Source of the DNA: CAZGAH01 sp964523295
Lineage (GTDB): Bacteria > Desulfobacterota > Desulfovibrionia > Desulfovibrionales > Desulfovibrionaceae
Direction: 5' to 3'
Assembly (NCBI GenBank): GCA_964523295.1
Contig: CAZGAH010000078.1
Span: 1-20,674, forward strand
DNA length: 20,674 nucleotides
Shown: positions 1-8,681 of the stretch, piece after piece
How positions within the stretch are numbered: the first letter of the stretch is position 1
Layout of the letters: every line of letters starts with the position of its first letter
Made by a program: the position numbers and the translations under genes
The notes under the pieces: model-generated
Told to the model about the DNA's origin: nothing
Database searches by the model: none
Seen by the model: only the letters and a program-made list of their open reading frames with translations

Positions 1-486
1 ATCCGCAGCCCGGAAGAGCGCCGGTCCCTCGGCCTGGCTGCCCGGGAGCGCGTGCTGTCCCGGTTCACCTGGACGCACGTCGTGGAGGCCTTTTGCCGGC
101 TGTGGGAATCGCTGTGGGCCAGACCCGTCGAGCAGGACAGACTGGCTGCCTGCATGCACCCCCTGCACATACGCTACGCGCAGGTCTTTGCCGGATATCC
201 CACGGGCACGCTCCGGCCGGACAGCCGGTTGCAGTGGAGCAAAGCCGGCGCCGCGGTGTATCGGGGCCAGGAACACGTGCTCCTGTACGCGGGCCTGAGC
301 GACGTGCTCGCCCCTGACACCGTCAAAACGCTCGTGTTTCTGGCGCGCAAAGGCGAACGCGTCGATACGCTCGTGCACAAACTGCAACACGCGACGCAAC
401 TTGACGCAGAAACGGCCAGATACCATCTGTTCTGGGCGCTCAAACACGACCTGCTGGAATTTGTACCAGAGCCTGCTGCGTCATGA
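1..486 (+). CDS. Glycosyltransferase (group 1 type) C-terminus with winged-helix-like tail, 5' partial
   Basis: The reading frame is open from the first base, so the gene begins outside the window; 161 residues remain. The first about 35 residues (RSPEERRSLGLAARERVL, then FTWTHVVEAF) match the final helix of GT-B family 1/4 glycosyltransferases, where a short segment ending in W...V..F closes the molecule. This is known of the family. The last about 60 residues (VKTLVFLARKGERVDTL onward) look like a small winged-helix or PqqD-like domain appended to the enzyme; this is an inference from helix pattern only. A cytoplasmic, nucleotide-sugar-using enzyme is likely, substrate unknown. Its stop TGA overlaps the ATG of the next gene (ATGA at 483-486), which points to translational coupling. 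Confidence 0.6.
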   Translation: MRSPEERRSLGLAARERVLSRFTWTHVVEAFCRLWESLWARPVEQDRLAACMHPLHIRYAQVFAGYPTGTLRPDSRLQWSKAGAAVYRGQEHVLLYAGLSDVLAPDTVKTLVFLARKGERVDTLVHKLQHATQLDAETARYHLFWALKHDLLEFVPEPAAS

Positions 487-1235
487 ACGCCAGGCTCGTT
501 TTTTTCGGCTCGTTGCGCGAATTGCTCACGCCCCCGCATCGGGAGCACGGCGTCGTCGACTACGCCGTACGCCGTCGTGCGTCCGTAAAAGATGTCATCG
601 AGGCGCTCGGTCCTCCGCACACGGAGGTCGGGCGCATTCTCGTCAACGGGGAGGAGGCCGGTTTCGACCATATCATCGAGCCGAGACAGGGGGTTGAAAT
701 ACACCCCGTGTCCGCGCCCTTCGATGTCTTCAGCGCCACGCGGCTGCGCCCCGATCCGCTCGCTACGCTGACCTTTCTTGTCGACGCCAACGTCGGACGA
801 CTGGCAACACTCCTGCGCCTGCTGGGATTCGACGCCGCGTTCGACCGGCGTTGGGATGATGCCGAACTGGCGGCCATGGCCGAAACCGAGGGCCGCGTCC
901 TGCTGAGCAAAGACCATCGCCTGCTCAAACGCCGGCAGATAGTCTACGGCCGTTTGATCCGCAGCGCGATGCCCTGGGATCAGCTTGCCGAGGCGCTGCA
1001 TTTCTTCGGTCTCACGCCCCCGTACGCCCCGTTCAGCCGCTGTTTACGCTGCAATGTCGTTCTCGAGCCGACGGACAAGGCCCGCGTTCTTGACCGGTTG
1101 CTGCCTCTCACGCGCCGCTACTACGAAAACTTTCATATCTGCCCTTGCTGCGGGCGCATCTACTGGCGCGGCTCGCACCACGCCGCAATGCTCGCCCGTG
1201 TTGAAGAGCTGGCCCCTCTCCCCCGCGACGGGTAG
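483..1235 (+). CDS. Mut7-C RNase domain protein with N-terminal ubiquitin-like fold
   Basis: This protein has 250 residues. Residues 1 to about 85 resemble the MoaD/ThiS-type beta-grasp domain seen at the N terminus of this family (RLVFFGSLRELL; RILVNGEEAGFDHIIEPRQG). Residues about 98-250 are the Mut7-C PIN-like domain (DUF82): FLVDANVGRLATLLRLLGFD carries the first acidic residue and LLSKDHRLL the second. A zinc ribbon follows, made by CLRC and CPCCGRIYWRGSH near the C terminus. The Mut7-C domain is predicted to be a nuclease; its physiological substrate in bacteria is not established. The start is fixed by the ATGA overlap with the upstream glycosyltransferase gene, suggesting co-translation. 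It ends 87 bases before the convergent hydrogenase gene. Confidence 0.85.
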   Translation: MNARLVFFGSLRELLTPPHREHGVVDYAVRRRASVKDVIEALGPPHTEVGRILVNGEEAGFDHIIEPRQGVEIHPVSAPFDVFSATRLRPDPLATLTFLVDANVGRLATLLRLLGFDAAFDRRWDDAELAAMAETEGRVLLSKDHRLLKRRQIVYGRLIRSAMPWDQLAEALHFFGLTPPYAPFSRCLRCNVVLEPTDKARVLDRLLPLTRRYYENFHICPCCGRIYWRGSHHAAMLARVEELAPLPRDG

Positions 1236-1322
1236 CCTGGTTGAAACTCGACGCATGACTCCTACGATGGCGACCTGTACTGCCCGTCCGGGGCATCGTG
1301 TCCGGGACAGGTCTTGCTCCGC

Positions 1323-3173
1323 TCAACGCGACGGGCACGATGCCGTTTCTTCCATGGCGTCGAATTCGCTATGCACAAGCGTATTCATGGTGATTTCCCG
1401 CCAGATGTCCCGGATGGTGCGTTTGAGCACTGTCCGGCGCTGGATGTAGTGCGTATGCAGTAACTCGTGGGCCTTGTGCGACAGCGGCGCTTCGAGAAAG
1501 TCTTTGTACAGTTGCTGCACCATCGGATTGTTGTGCGATTGGCGTACCGCTGCCTTACGGTCGATAGCGTATATCGCCTCCCGGCGCTGCAAGGCGTGCG
1601 GGAGATAGGCCTTCTTGGAGCGCAGATGGCCGCCGCCGTCGACGCAACCGCCCGGGCAGGCCATGACCTCGATGAAGTCGAAGTCCGCTTTGCCGGCGAG
1701 CACGCTTTCCACCATGGCGCGAACGCCTTTGAGCCCGTGACACATGGCCAGCTTGACCTCGCCGACCGGTGCTCCCAGGTCCACGCGGGCGACGCGGACG
1801 TTGTCGAAGCCGCGTAGCGAATCGATTTCGATGCCCGCGAGTTCCTTGCCATTGACCAGATAATAGATGGAGCGGACGGCCGCCTCCATGACGCCGCCCG
1901 TGGTGCCGAAGATGGCCGCCGCGCCGGTGTATTCGCCCATGTACGGATTGTCGTAGGTCGAGGGCGGCAGATGCGCCAGGTCGATGTTTTCCCGTTTGAG
2001 CAGCCGGGCGAATTCGCGGATGGTCAGCGCGACGTCGACGTCGCGCCGGCCGTTATGGAACAGCACCGGCCGCGCGGCTTCGTCTTTTTTGGCCGTGCAG
2101 GGCATGATGGACACGACGCGTATCCGGTCCGGATCGAGGTTCATTTTTTCCGGAAGATAGGTTTTGGCAATGGCGCCGAAGCATTGCTGCGGGGAGCGCG
2201 TGCTTGAGAGATAGGGCAGGATGTCCGGGTAGAGCTTTTCCGCGAAATTGATCCAGGCCGGGCAGCAGGAGGTAAAGGTCGGCCGTTTGCCCTCGCGCAG
2301 GCGTCCGAGCAGCTCGGAGCCCTCTTCCATGATGACGATGTCCGCCGCAAAGTTTGTATCCAGCACCACGTCCGCTCCCAGCGCGCGCAGGGCGGAGATG
2401 ATCTGGCCCTCGACGTTCGTGCCTGGCTGCAGGCCGAACTCCTCGCCAAAGCCGACGCGGATGGCCGGAGCGAACTGGAATACGGTCACGATGGCCGGGT
2501 CATAGAGGTAATCCACCACGGTTTCCGTCTCGTCCTTCTCGGCCAGGGCGCCTGTCGGACAGACGAGCACGCATTGGCCGCAGCTGACGCAGTCGGATGC
2601 CCCTTGACTTGTGCTGAGGCGTGGCTCGACGCGGGAGTTCAGGCCGCTGCCGGTCACGACCAGCGCGTCTACCCCCTGTTCCTGACGGCACACGGTCACG
2701 CAGCGCAGGCAACGGATGCATTTGCCCATGTCGCGGACCAGGGCCGGCGAGCTGTCATCGCGGCCCCGGCTTTTGGCCACGGCCGGGTCATGGAACCGCG
2801 ACTGCGTCAGCCCGACAAACTGGGCCACGTCCTGCAGTTCGCAATCGCCATGGCGGGCGCAGGTCGCGCAGTTGAGGTCATGGTCGGCCAGGAGCAGCTC
2901 CACCTGTAATCGTTGCATCTCACGCACGCGCCGCGTGCGGGTGAAGACCTGCATTCCCGCGACCAGCGGCGTCGTGCAGGAGGTCGCCACGTACGCCGTG
3001 TCGCTGCCCTGGCTGAGCACCTCGACCAGGCAGACCCGGCAGGTGCCCGGCGTATGGTCGATGTCGGCCAGCTCGCACAGGGTGGGAATGTACTGTCCGG
3101 TGCGTCGCGCGGCTTCGAGAATGGTCTCGTTGTCCCGGACGTCCACGACCTTGCCATTGATATATGCGTTCAT
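1323..3173 (-). CDS. hydA: [FeFe] hydrogenase, large multi-cluster (group A) catalytic subunit
   Basis: This protein has 616 residues and interconverts H2 with protons and electrons, probably in the cytoplasm as no signal peptide is seen. Domains in order: a plant-type [2Fe-2S] ferredoxin (Cys33, Cys45, Cys48, Cys66); a His-ligated [4Fe-4S] site (His98, Cys102, Cys105, Cys111); two [4Fe-4S] clusters (CIRCLRC..VC, residues 152-162, and CVSCGQC..VC, 195-205); the H-cluster domain with TSCCPAW (301-307), MPCTAKKDE (357-365) and EVMACPGGCVDGGG (502-515); and the small-subunit domain, residues about 520-600. The cysteine pair in TSCCPAW includes the usual proton-relay Cys. The start is the ATG at 3171-3173, preceded by a GAGGCAAGG purine stretch; a longer upstream reading frame lacks family similarity. 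It follows the GltD-like gene by 41 bases, so both probably form one enzyme. Group A2 assignment is inferred from that partner. Confidence 0.95.
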   Translation of the reverse strand: MNAYINGKVVDVRDNETILEAARRTGQYIPTLCELADIDHTPGTCRVCLVEVLSQGSDTAYVATSCTTPLVAGMQVFTRTRRVREMQRLQVELLLADHDLNCATCARHGDCELQDVAQFVGLTQSRFHDPAVAKSRGRDDSSPALVRDMGKCIRCLRCVTVCRQEQGVDALVVTGSGLNSRVEPRLSTSQGASDCVSCGQCVLVCPTGALAEKDETETVVDYLYDPAIVTVFQFAPAIRVGFGEEFGLQPGTNVEGQIISALRALGADVVLDTNFAADIVIMEEGSELLGRLREGKRPTFTSCCPAWINFAEKLYPDILPYLSSTRSPQQCFGAIAKTYLPEKMNLDPDRIRVVSIMPCTAKKDEAARPVLFHNGRRDVDVALTIREFARLLKRENIDLAHLPPSTYDNPYMGEYTGAAAIFGTTGGVMEAAVRSIYYLVNGKELAGIEIDSLRGFDNVRVARVDLGAPVGEVKLAMCHGLKGVRAMVESVLAGKADFDFIEVMACPGGCVDGGGHLRSKKAYLPHALQRREAIYAIDRKAAVRQSHNNPMVQQLYKDFLEAPLSHKAHELLHTHYIQRRTVLKRTIRDIWREITMNTLVHSEFDAMEETASCPSR

Positions 3174-3214
3174 CCTTGCCTCGCTCGGGAAAGGGTTGTG
3201 ACGGGAGCGGACCT

Positions 3215-5209
3215 CTAGCGACAGCCCTCGGGGATGGGCGACTCGGTGATCACCGAATAGATGCGGTAGCAACGCAGACAGCGCTCGGCCTCGCGATAGG
3301 CATCCTCGCTGCTGATGGTCTGCTCCACCTCCTCGAACTGCCGTTTGCGGGCTTCGGGATCCAATTCCTGGACTTCGACCCGATACTTATGTTCCACGGG
3401 CGTTTCTATCCACTCTTTGGTCAGCACCTTGTAGTCGTTGATGAGCTGGCGCATCCGGCTGCGCGGAAAAAAACGGACCCGCCCGTAGTGCAGGTAGTCG
3501 TCGATGCTGCGCGCGGCCTTGAGCCCGTTGGCCATAGCGTGGATGAGCGTGGAGGGGCCGAGAAAACAATCGCCGCCGGCGAATACGCCGGGTCGCGACG
3601 TGGCCAGGGTGGTCTGGTCGGCCTCGATGCCTCCCCACTTGCTGATGGCTACGCCGTCTTCCGGCCTGAGCGCGTTCTTGTCCACCTGCTGTCCGATGGC
3701 CGCAATGACGAGCTGGCAGGGCAGGGTTGTCTCGGAGCCGGGAATCGCCTCGACATTGCGCCGACCGCGTGCGTCCGGAGCGGTCTGGCGCATGGCCGTA
3801 AGGATCACGCCGTTAACCCGGCCCTCGGCGGACAGGACCCGCAGCGGATTTGCCAGGGGGTGAAAGATGACCCCTTCCGCCTCCGCCGCCTCGATCTCCT
3901 CATGATCGGCCGGCATGTCCGTCTTGGTGCGGCGGTAGATCAGGTGTACGCGTTTGGCGCCCAGGCGCAGGGCGGAGCGGACGCAATCCATGGCCACGTT
4001 TCCGCCGCCTACCACGACTACGTCCCCGTCCAGGTGCACGGATCGGAGGCCTTCCACATGCTCGTGAACCTGCAGCAGGAAGTCGATGCCCGAGACATAC
4101 CCGTTCAGACCGGCGTCTTCGCCCTGGATGCCGAGCAGTTTGCCCTGGCTGCAGCCGAGCGCGAGAAAAACGGCCTTGTAGCCGGACTGGAACAGACTCT
4201 CCAGCGTGAGGTCCCGACCGAGCGCCTTGCCGTAGAGAAAGCGTCCGCCCAGCTGTTCGATGATGTCGGTTTCGGACTTGAGCACGCTCTTGGGCAAGCG
4301 GTAGCTGGGAATACCGCAGGCTGCCATGCCCCCGGCCTCGTTCTTGGCCTCGAAGACGTCCACAGGATAGCCCTTGAGCAGCAGATGATAGGCGCAGGAG
4401 ACGCCCGCCGGTCCCGAGCCGACCACGGCGACGCGCAGATCCGGCGATTGCGGCCGGGTTATCAGCTCCGGCGAAAACAGCTCCCGGGACAGGCCCTGTT
4501 CCAGATCGGCCACATAGCGCTTCAACGTTTTGATGCCCACGGCCTCGTCGACCAGATTGCGCCGGCAGGCCAGCTCGCAGAAGCGTACGCAGACGCGGCC
4601 GCAGGTCGCCGCCATGGGATATTTCTGGAGTATCACGCCCAGCGAGTGCGCCGGCTGGCCATCCTTGATGTAGTCGATGTACCGCGGGACATTGACCTTG
4701 GCCGGGCAGGCCTCGATGCACGGCGCGGTGACGTAGGTCATGCCGTACTGCGACGGAGCGTTATGGCCGGTCTCCCGCAGCAGCTCGTCCCGAAAATGGG
4801 TCAGCGCGTCCAGCAGCGGCCGGACGCAGGTCTTGCCCAGCCCGCACAGCGCCGTCTCGGCAATCTGCCCGGCCAGCAGTTCCACCACCTCCCAGCGCGC
4901 GGCCTCGGTGCTGCCGTTGCGCAGAGCGTCGAGTGCGTCGCGGATGCAGTGCGTGCCGACGCGACAGGGAGTACACTTGCCGCAGGATTCGCTGGCCGCC
5001 TTGTCCATGTACTGCCACAAGGCATCGATCAGGTTTACAGTGCGGTCGAAGACAAAAAAACCGCGGTCTCCGAAGAAGGCCTTGATCTGATTGCCCTGGT
5101 TGAAGGCGTTGACCCCTTTGAGTTCGGGCCGTTCCTCAATCTCAAAGAGATTGCGGCCCCGGTTGTCATGGACTACGTTGTCCCATACTCCGTAAATGAT
5201 GCGCGCCAT
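3215..5209 (-). CDS. NuoF C-terminal Fe-S domain fused to GltD-like FAD/NAD(P)H oxidoreductase (hydrogenase partner)
   Basis: This protein has 664 residues. Residues about 30-135 match the C-terminal iron-sulfur part of NuoF/HydB, with SCGKCTPCR (Cys76, Cys79, Cys82) and Cys122; the FMN/NADH domain of NuoF is absent. Residues about 155-640 match GltD, the small subunit of glutamate synthase, and related NAD(P)H oxidoreductases: an N-terminal Fe-S section (Cys164, Cys168, Cys203, Cys207, Cys211, Cys215), a FAD Rossmann motif VVGSGPAG (262-269), a second nucleotide-binding loop VVVGGGNVAMD, and AGGD near the C terminus. A final CLRC pair ends the chain. The start ATG at 5207-5209 follows a GGGGGT sequence. 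Downstream lies the [FeFe] hydrogenase, the arrangement described for glutamate-synthase-linked (A2) hydrogenases. The inferred role is to pass electrons between the hydrogenase and NAD(P). Confidence 0.88.
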   Translation of the reverse strand: MARIIYGVWDNVVHDNRGRNLFEIEERPELKGVNAFNQGNQIKAFFGDRGFFVFDRTVNLIDALWQYMDKAASESCGKCTPCRVGTHCIRDALDALRNGSTEAARWEVVELLAGQIAETALCGLGKTCVRPLLDALTHFRDELLRETGHNAPSQYGMTYVTAPCIEACPAKVNVPRYIDYIKDGQPAHSLGVILQKYPMAATCGRVCVRFCELACRRNLVDEAVGIKTLKRYVADLEQGLSRELFSPELITRPQSPDLRVAVVGSGPAGVSCAYHLLLKGYPVDVFEAKNEAGGMAACGIPSYRLPKSVLKSETDIIEQLGGRFLYGKALGRDLTLESLFQSGYKAVFLALGCSQGKLLGIQGEDAGLNGYVSGIDFLLQVHEHVEGLRSVHLDGDVVVVGGGNVAMDCVRSALRLGAKRVHLIYRRTKTDMPADHEEIEAAEAEGVIFHPLANPLRVLSAEGRVNGVILTAMRQTAPDARGRRNVEAIPGSETTLPCQLVIAAIGQQVDKNALRPEDGVAISKWGGIEADQTTLATSRPGVFAGGDCFLGPSTLIHAMANGLKAARSIDDYLHYGRVRFFPRSRMRQLINDYKVLTKEWIETPVEHKYRVEVQELDPEARKRQFEEVEQTISSEDAYREAERCLRCYRIYSVITESPIPEGCR

Positions 5210-5294
5210 GCTACCCCCGTGGTCTCCGGGTGCTACCCCATAGTACGGTCGTTTCCCGGACCCGGCTCGGAAGCCCGGTACGGCCCCATGCCTG

Positions 5295-6743
5295 TCAGGT
5301 CATGTCGGCGGTCAGGATCATGTCCCTGGCTGCCTTGGTCTCGTCCAGCCGGCCCACCGGCGTTGTCTGCGGCGCGGCCAAAAGGGCGGCCGGATCGCGT
5401 TCCGCCGTTTCCAGAATCTCGATCAGATCGTCCACGAAGCGGTCCAGCATTTCCTTGGATTCGGTCTCCGTGGGCTCGAACATCAGGCATTCCTTGACGA
5501 TGAGCGGAAAATAGATCGTCGGCGCGTGGTGCCCCTTGTCCAGCAGCGCCTTGGCGATGTCCAGGGCGCGTACGCCATTGCGCGCCTGCTGCACGGCCGA
5601 GGCCACGAATTCGTGCATGCACAGCCGGTTGAAGGGAATCTCCAGATGCCCTTCCAGGCGTTTGCGCATATAGTTCGCATTCAGCACGGCGTTTTCCGAG
5701 ACCCGCAGCAGGCCTTCGCGGCCCAGGCGGAGGATATAGGCGTAGGCCTTGAGTACGACGCCGAAATTGCCGTAAAAGGGTGCCATGTAGCCGATGGATT
5801 CGGGATAGTGGTAGTCGAGAAAGAAGCGCCCGTCGTCGAGTTTGACGACCCGCGAGACCGGCAGAAAGGGAATGAGCTTCTCGCACACGCCGACAGGACC
5901 GGCGCCGGGACCGCCGCCGCCGTGCGGCGTGGCGAAGGTCTTGTGCAGATTGAGATGCACCACGTCGAAGCCGACATCGCCCACGCGCATCCGCCCCAGA
6001 ATGGCGTTGAGATTGGCGCCGTCGTAATAGAGCAGCGCGTCGCGCGCGTGGACGATATCCTTCACGCGCGCCAGGTCGTTCTCGAACAGCCCGAGGGTGT
6101 TGGGACAGGTCATCATCACCGCCGCGGTCTGATCATCGATGACCGCCTCCAGCGCGGCCGGATCGATGACGCCGTCGCGCGATTCGATGCTGACGACCTC
6201 GTACCCGGCAATGGCGGCTGAGGCGGGATTGGTGCCGTGCGCCGAGTCGGGACAGATGACTTTGGTCTTCCGGTTGCCCCTGGCCTTGTGATAGGCGGCG
6301 ATGAGCATGGCGCCGGCCAGCTCGCCGTGCGCGCCGGCCATGGGGTGCAGCGTGAAGGCCGCCATGCCGGTGATCTCGCACAGCAGGCGCTCGGTCTCGA
6401 ACATGACCTCCAGCGCGCCCTGGGTGTAATGCCCGGCGCCCTTGAGCTGCGCCATGAGCGGGTGCAGGTCGGTGAAGCCCGGCATGGCCGCGACGTACTC
6501 GGTGAACTTCGGGTTGTATTTCATGGTACACGAACCCAGTGGGTACATGTTGCCGTCCACGCCGAAGTTGCGCTGCGACAGGGCCGTACAATGCCGGACG
6601 ACATCGAGTTCGCTCACCTCGGGCAACCGGCAGGGCGTTTGCCGCAGCAGCGCGGCCGGCAACAGATCGGCAGCGGATTTGCCCGCGGCAGGCGGCGTTT
6701 CGCCCAGACGGCCGGGAACGGATTTTTCGAATATGGTTTTCAC
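5295..6743 (-). CDS. gcvPB: Glycine dehydrogenase (decarboxylating) subunit 2, P-protein beta half
   Basis: This protein has 482 residues and carries the pyridoxal-phosphate half of a split P-protein, which decarboxylates glycine and passes aminomethyl to the lipoyl arm of GcvH. The PLP lysine is Lys268 in HLNLHKTF, followed by the glycine-rich loop HGGGGPG. Other family signatures are YPLGSCTMKYNP (67-78) and DSAHGTNPASA. The start is a GTG at 6741-6743: GGAGG lies 6 bases upstream, and it overlaps the gcvPA stop as GTGA. A longer in-frame ORF upstream runs antisense-like through gcvPA and has no family similarity. The length is normal for the beta half of two-subunit enzymes found in many anaerobes and Gram-positives. 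It is followed after 85 bases by the GltD-like gene on the same strand. Confidence 0.96.
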   Translation of the reverse strand: MKTIFEKSVPGRLGETPPAAGKSAADLLPAALLRQTPCRLPEVSELDVVRHCTALSQRNFGVDGNMYPLGSCTMKYNPKFTEYVAAMPGFTDLHPLMAQLKGAGHYTQGALEVMFETERLLCEITGMAAFTLHPMAGAHGELAGAMLIAAYHKARGNRKTKVICPDSAHGTNPASAAIAGYEVVSIESRDGVIDPAALEAVIDDQTAAVMMTCPNTLGLFENDLARVKDIVHARDALLYYDGANLNAILGRMRVGDVGFDVVHLNLHKTFATPHGGGGPGAGPVGVCEKLIPFLPVSRVVKLDDGRFFLDYHYPESIGYMAPFYGNFGVVLKAYAYILRLGREGLLRVSENAVLNANYMRKRLEGHLEIPFNRLCMHEFVASAVQQARNGVRALDIAKALLDKGHHAPTIYFPLIVKECLMFEPTETESKEMLDRFVDDLIEILETAERDPAALLAAPQTTPVGRLDETKAARDMILTADMT

Positions 6744-8071
6744 AGCAGGCCTCCGATCATTTCCGTGAGAATCCCGATGTCCTCGAAGCTGGTCTTCTCG
6801 GTACACGCCACCAGGAGAACGTTTTCCAGGCCCGTAAAGTAGCGCCCCAGGGGAAATCCGGGCACGTAGCCGCGGGCAGTGAGCCGGTCGGCGACCTCGT
6901 AAGCGGAAATGGGCAGGCGCACGGCGAACTCGTTGGCAAAGGGCGCGTCGCAGAGCAGCGAGACACCGGGCAGGCGGCAGAGCCGCTCCGCGGCGTAATG
7001 CGCGCGCTCGATGCCGAGCTCCGCCGTGCGCTTCAGCCCTTCCGGACCGCGCAGGCAAAGGTGTACGAGCGCACGCAGGGCGCACAGGGCCTGATTGGAG
7101 CAGATGTTCGAGGTGGCCTTGGCCCGGCGGATATGCTGTTCGCGCGCTTGCAGCGTCAGCACGTAGCCGGTCCGCCCGGCGCCGTCCACGGTGCGGCCGA
7201 CAATGCGGCCGGGCATCTGGCGGATATGCGCGCGCTTGCAGGTCATGATGCCCAGATAGGGGCCGCCGAAGCTCAGCGGCAGGCCCAGGCTCTGACCCTC
7301 AGCCACGGCGACGTCGGCGCCCATCTCCCCGGGCGTCCGGAGCACGGCCTGCAGCACCGGATAGACCGAGGCGATGCCCAGGGCTCCGACCGAGCGCGCG
7401 TGCGCGAAAAGGTCGGTGTAGTCGGTGACCAGACCGAAGAAATTGGGATTCTGAACCACCACGGCAGCAGTGTGCTCGTCCGTGGCGGCCTTGAGTCCGG
7501 CTATATCCGTCAACCCGCCTGCGTGCGGCACGGTGACCAGCTCGAGGTTGAGGTTGGACGTATACGAGCTGAGCATGATCCGGTAGATGGGATTGAGCGT
7601 CTCGCTGATGACCAGCCTGCGTCGGTGCGTGCCGCGTACGGCCATCATCATGGCCTCGAAAATGGCCGAGCCGCCGTCGTATACGGAGGCGTTGGCGCAA
7701 TCCATGTCCAGCAGCCGGGTTACGGCGGTCTGGTATTCGAATATGGCCTGCAACGTGCCTTGCGAAGCCTCGGGCTGATAAGGCGTGTAGGCGGTGTAGA
7801 ACTCGCCGCGGCTCAGCAGATTGTCGATCGCTTTGGGCAGATAGTGGTCGTAGAACCCGGCGCCGAGAAAGCTGACCAGGTCGGTCTTGTTCCGGGCTGC
7901 CAGCCGCTGGATGCGGCGGCAGACCTCCATCTCGCTCAGGCCGGGCGGCAGATCGAAGGATTTGGGCCGCATTGCGGACGGGATGTCCGCGAAAAGGTCG
8001 TCCATTTCCGCAAGCCCGACCAGGTCGAGCATTTCTCGGGCCTGGTCCGGCGTATGGGGCACGTAAGGCAT
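6740..8071 (-). CDS. gcvPA: Glycine dehydrogenase (decarboxylating) subunit 1, P-protein alpha half
   Basis: This protein has 443 residues and is the N-terminal half of split glycine decarboxylase; it pairs with GcvPB to form the active P-protein. Characteristic stretches are YTPYQPEASQGTLQAIFEYQ and FLGAGFYDHY in the N-terminal third, and SNICSNQALCALRA in the middle. The start chosen is the ATG at 8069-8071 (MPYVPHTPDQAR), with AGGAG 7 bases upstream; an upstream in-frame ATG would add 13 residues that do not look conserved. The stop TGA overlaps the gcvPB GTG start, so the two halves are translationally coupled. GcvH lies 99 bases upstream on the same strand. Confidence 0.96.
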   Translation of the reverse strand: MPYVPHTPDQAREMLDLVGLAEMDDLFADIPSAMRPKSFDLPPGLSEMEVCRRIQRLAARNKTDLVSFLGAGFYDHYLPKAIDNLLSRGEFYTAYTPYQPEASQGTLQAIFEYQTAVTRLLDMDCANASVYDGGSAIFEAMMMAVRGTHRRRLVISETLNPIYRIMLSSYTSNLNLELVTVPHAGGLTDIAGLKAATDEHTAAVVVQNPNFFGLVTDYTDLFAHARSVGALGIASVYPVLQAVLRTPGEMGADVAVAEGQSLGLPLSFGGPYLGIMTCKRAHIRQMPGRIVGRTVDGAGRTGYVLTLQAREQHIRRAKATSNICSNQALCALRALVHLCLRGPEGLKRTAELGIERAHYAAERLCRLPGVSLLCDAPFANEFAVRLPISAYEVADRLTARGYVPGFPLGRYFTGLENVLLVACTEKTSFEDIGILTEMIGGLL

Positions 8072-8170
8072 ACAAGGCTCCTGGGAGTTCGGGCATGAAT
8101 GCCGCGACATGAGGCCGGCCTGACACGCTCAGGCCGACCCGGTGAAGGGAACAGGACGGACGCGCGCCGC

Positions 8171-8548
8171 TCAATGCCCGGCGTCGGCAATGGCGCGGTA
8201 GCCGGCGGCGTCGAGCAGCCCCGCGGGCCTGGCCGACAGGGCGACCTCGATCATCCAGCCCTTGCCGTACGGGTCTTCGTTGACCAGCCCGGGATTGTTC
8301 TCCAGCTCGGCGTTGACTGCGGAAACCACGCCATCCACCGGTGAGTACAGCTCGCTCGCGGCCTTCACGGACTCGATGGAGCCCATTTCCTTGCCCGCCT
8401 GCACGACGACGCCGGGCTGGGGCAGCTCGATAAAAGTCAGATCGCCCAGCTGCTCCTGGGCAAAGTGCGTGACGCCGACCACGGCCTTGTCGTTGTCGAG
8501 CCGTACCCATTCGTGGGTTTTCGTATACAGCAACTCTTCGGGAATCAT
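8171..8548 (-). CDS. gcvH: Glycine cleavage system H protein (lipoyl carrier)
   Basis: This protein has 125 residues. GcvH shuttles the aminomethyl group from P-protein to T-protein on a lipoyl arm. The lipoylated lysine is Lys62 in GSIESVKAASELYSP, and the typical start YTKTHEWVRLD is present at residues 8-18. The ATG at 8546-8548 was chosen because the preceding in-frame 42 codons are not conserved and an AGGAGG lies 10-11 bases upstream, a slightly long spacing. It is the first gene of the apparent operon gcvH-gcvPA-gcvPB-GltD-like-hydA. The aminomethyltransferase gene gcvT, normally next to gcvH, is not found upstream; a repeat element and pseudogene debris lie there instead. Confidence 0.96.
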   Translation of the reverse strand: MIPEELLYTKTHEWVRLDNDKAVVGVTHFAQEQLGDLTFIELPQPGVVVQAGKEMGSIESVKAASELYSPVDGVVSAVNAELENNPGLVNEDPYGKGWMIEVALSARPAGLLDAAGYRAIADAGH

Positions 8549-8652
8549 CGCGATCAGGCCTCCTGAGGGTATACATAATCCGCCGCCGCGTCGCTTCGTC
8601 CAGAGCATCGGCCGCGAGGAACAACGAAACAGTGCAGACCTCGTTTCCCCCA

Positions 8653-8681
8653 TGCATACGGCGAGCAACAGCACTTGTCAA
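8653..8681 (-). promoter_or_regulatory. Candidate sigma-70 promoter for the gcv-hyd operon
   Basis: Read on the minus strand, TTGACA (8681-8676) is followed after exactly 17 bases by TATGCA (8658-8653), a strong -35 with a weak -10. This would give a leader of about 95 bases before gcvH. The -35 lies directly against the end of repeat element A, so sequence upstream of -35 has been replaced by that element. No glycine-riboswitch core was recognised in the leader. Confidence 0.45.

Noticed and set aside
1236..1345. Inverted repeats (TGCCCGTC/GACGGGCA and GGCATCGTG/CACGATGCC) between the convergent genes
   Set aside because: The two arm pairs are not nested in hairpin order, overlap the end of hydA, and lack a T tract, so a bidirectional terminator cannot be supported.
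3164..5497. 777-codon plus-strand open frame opposite the GltD-like and hydrogenase genes
   Set aside because: It is antisense to a gene with clear cofactor motifs, shows no family motif, and is explained by high GC reducing stop codons. The same applies to 6539-8098 (plus) opposite gcvPA and 17048-18598 (minus) opposite cas3.
8549..8650. Glycine riboswitch in the gcv leader
   Set aside because: The leader can form a short CGAGG/CCTCG stem, but the conserved aptamer core of glycine riboswitches was not recognised and the leader is short for a tandem aptamer. A covariance-model search would decide.
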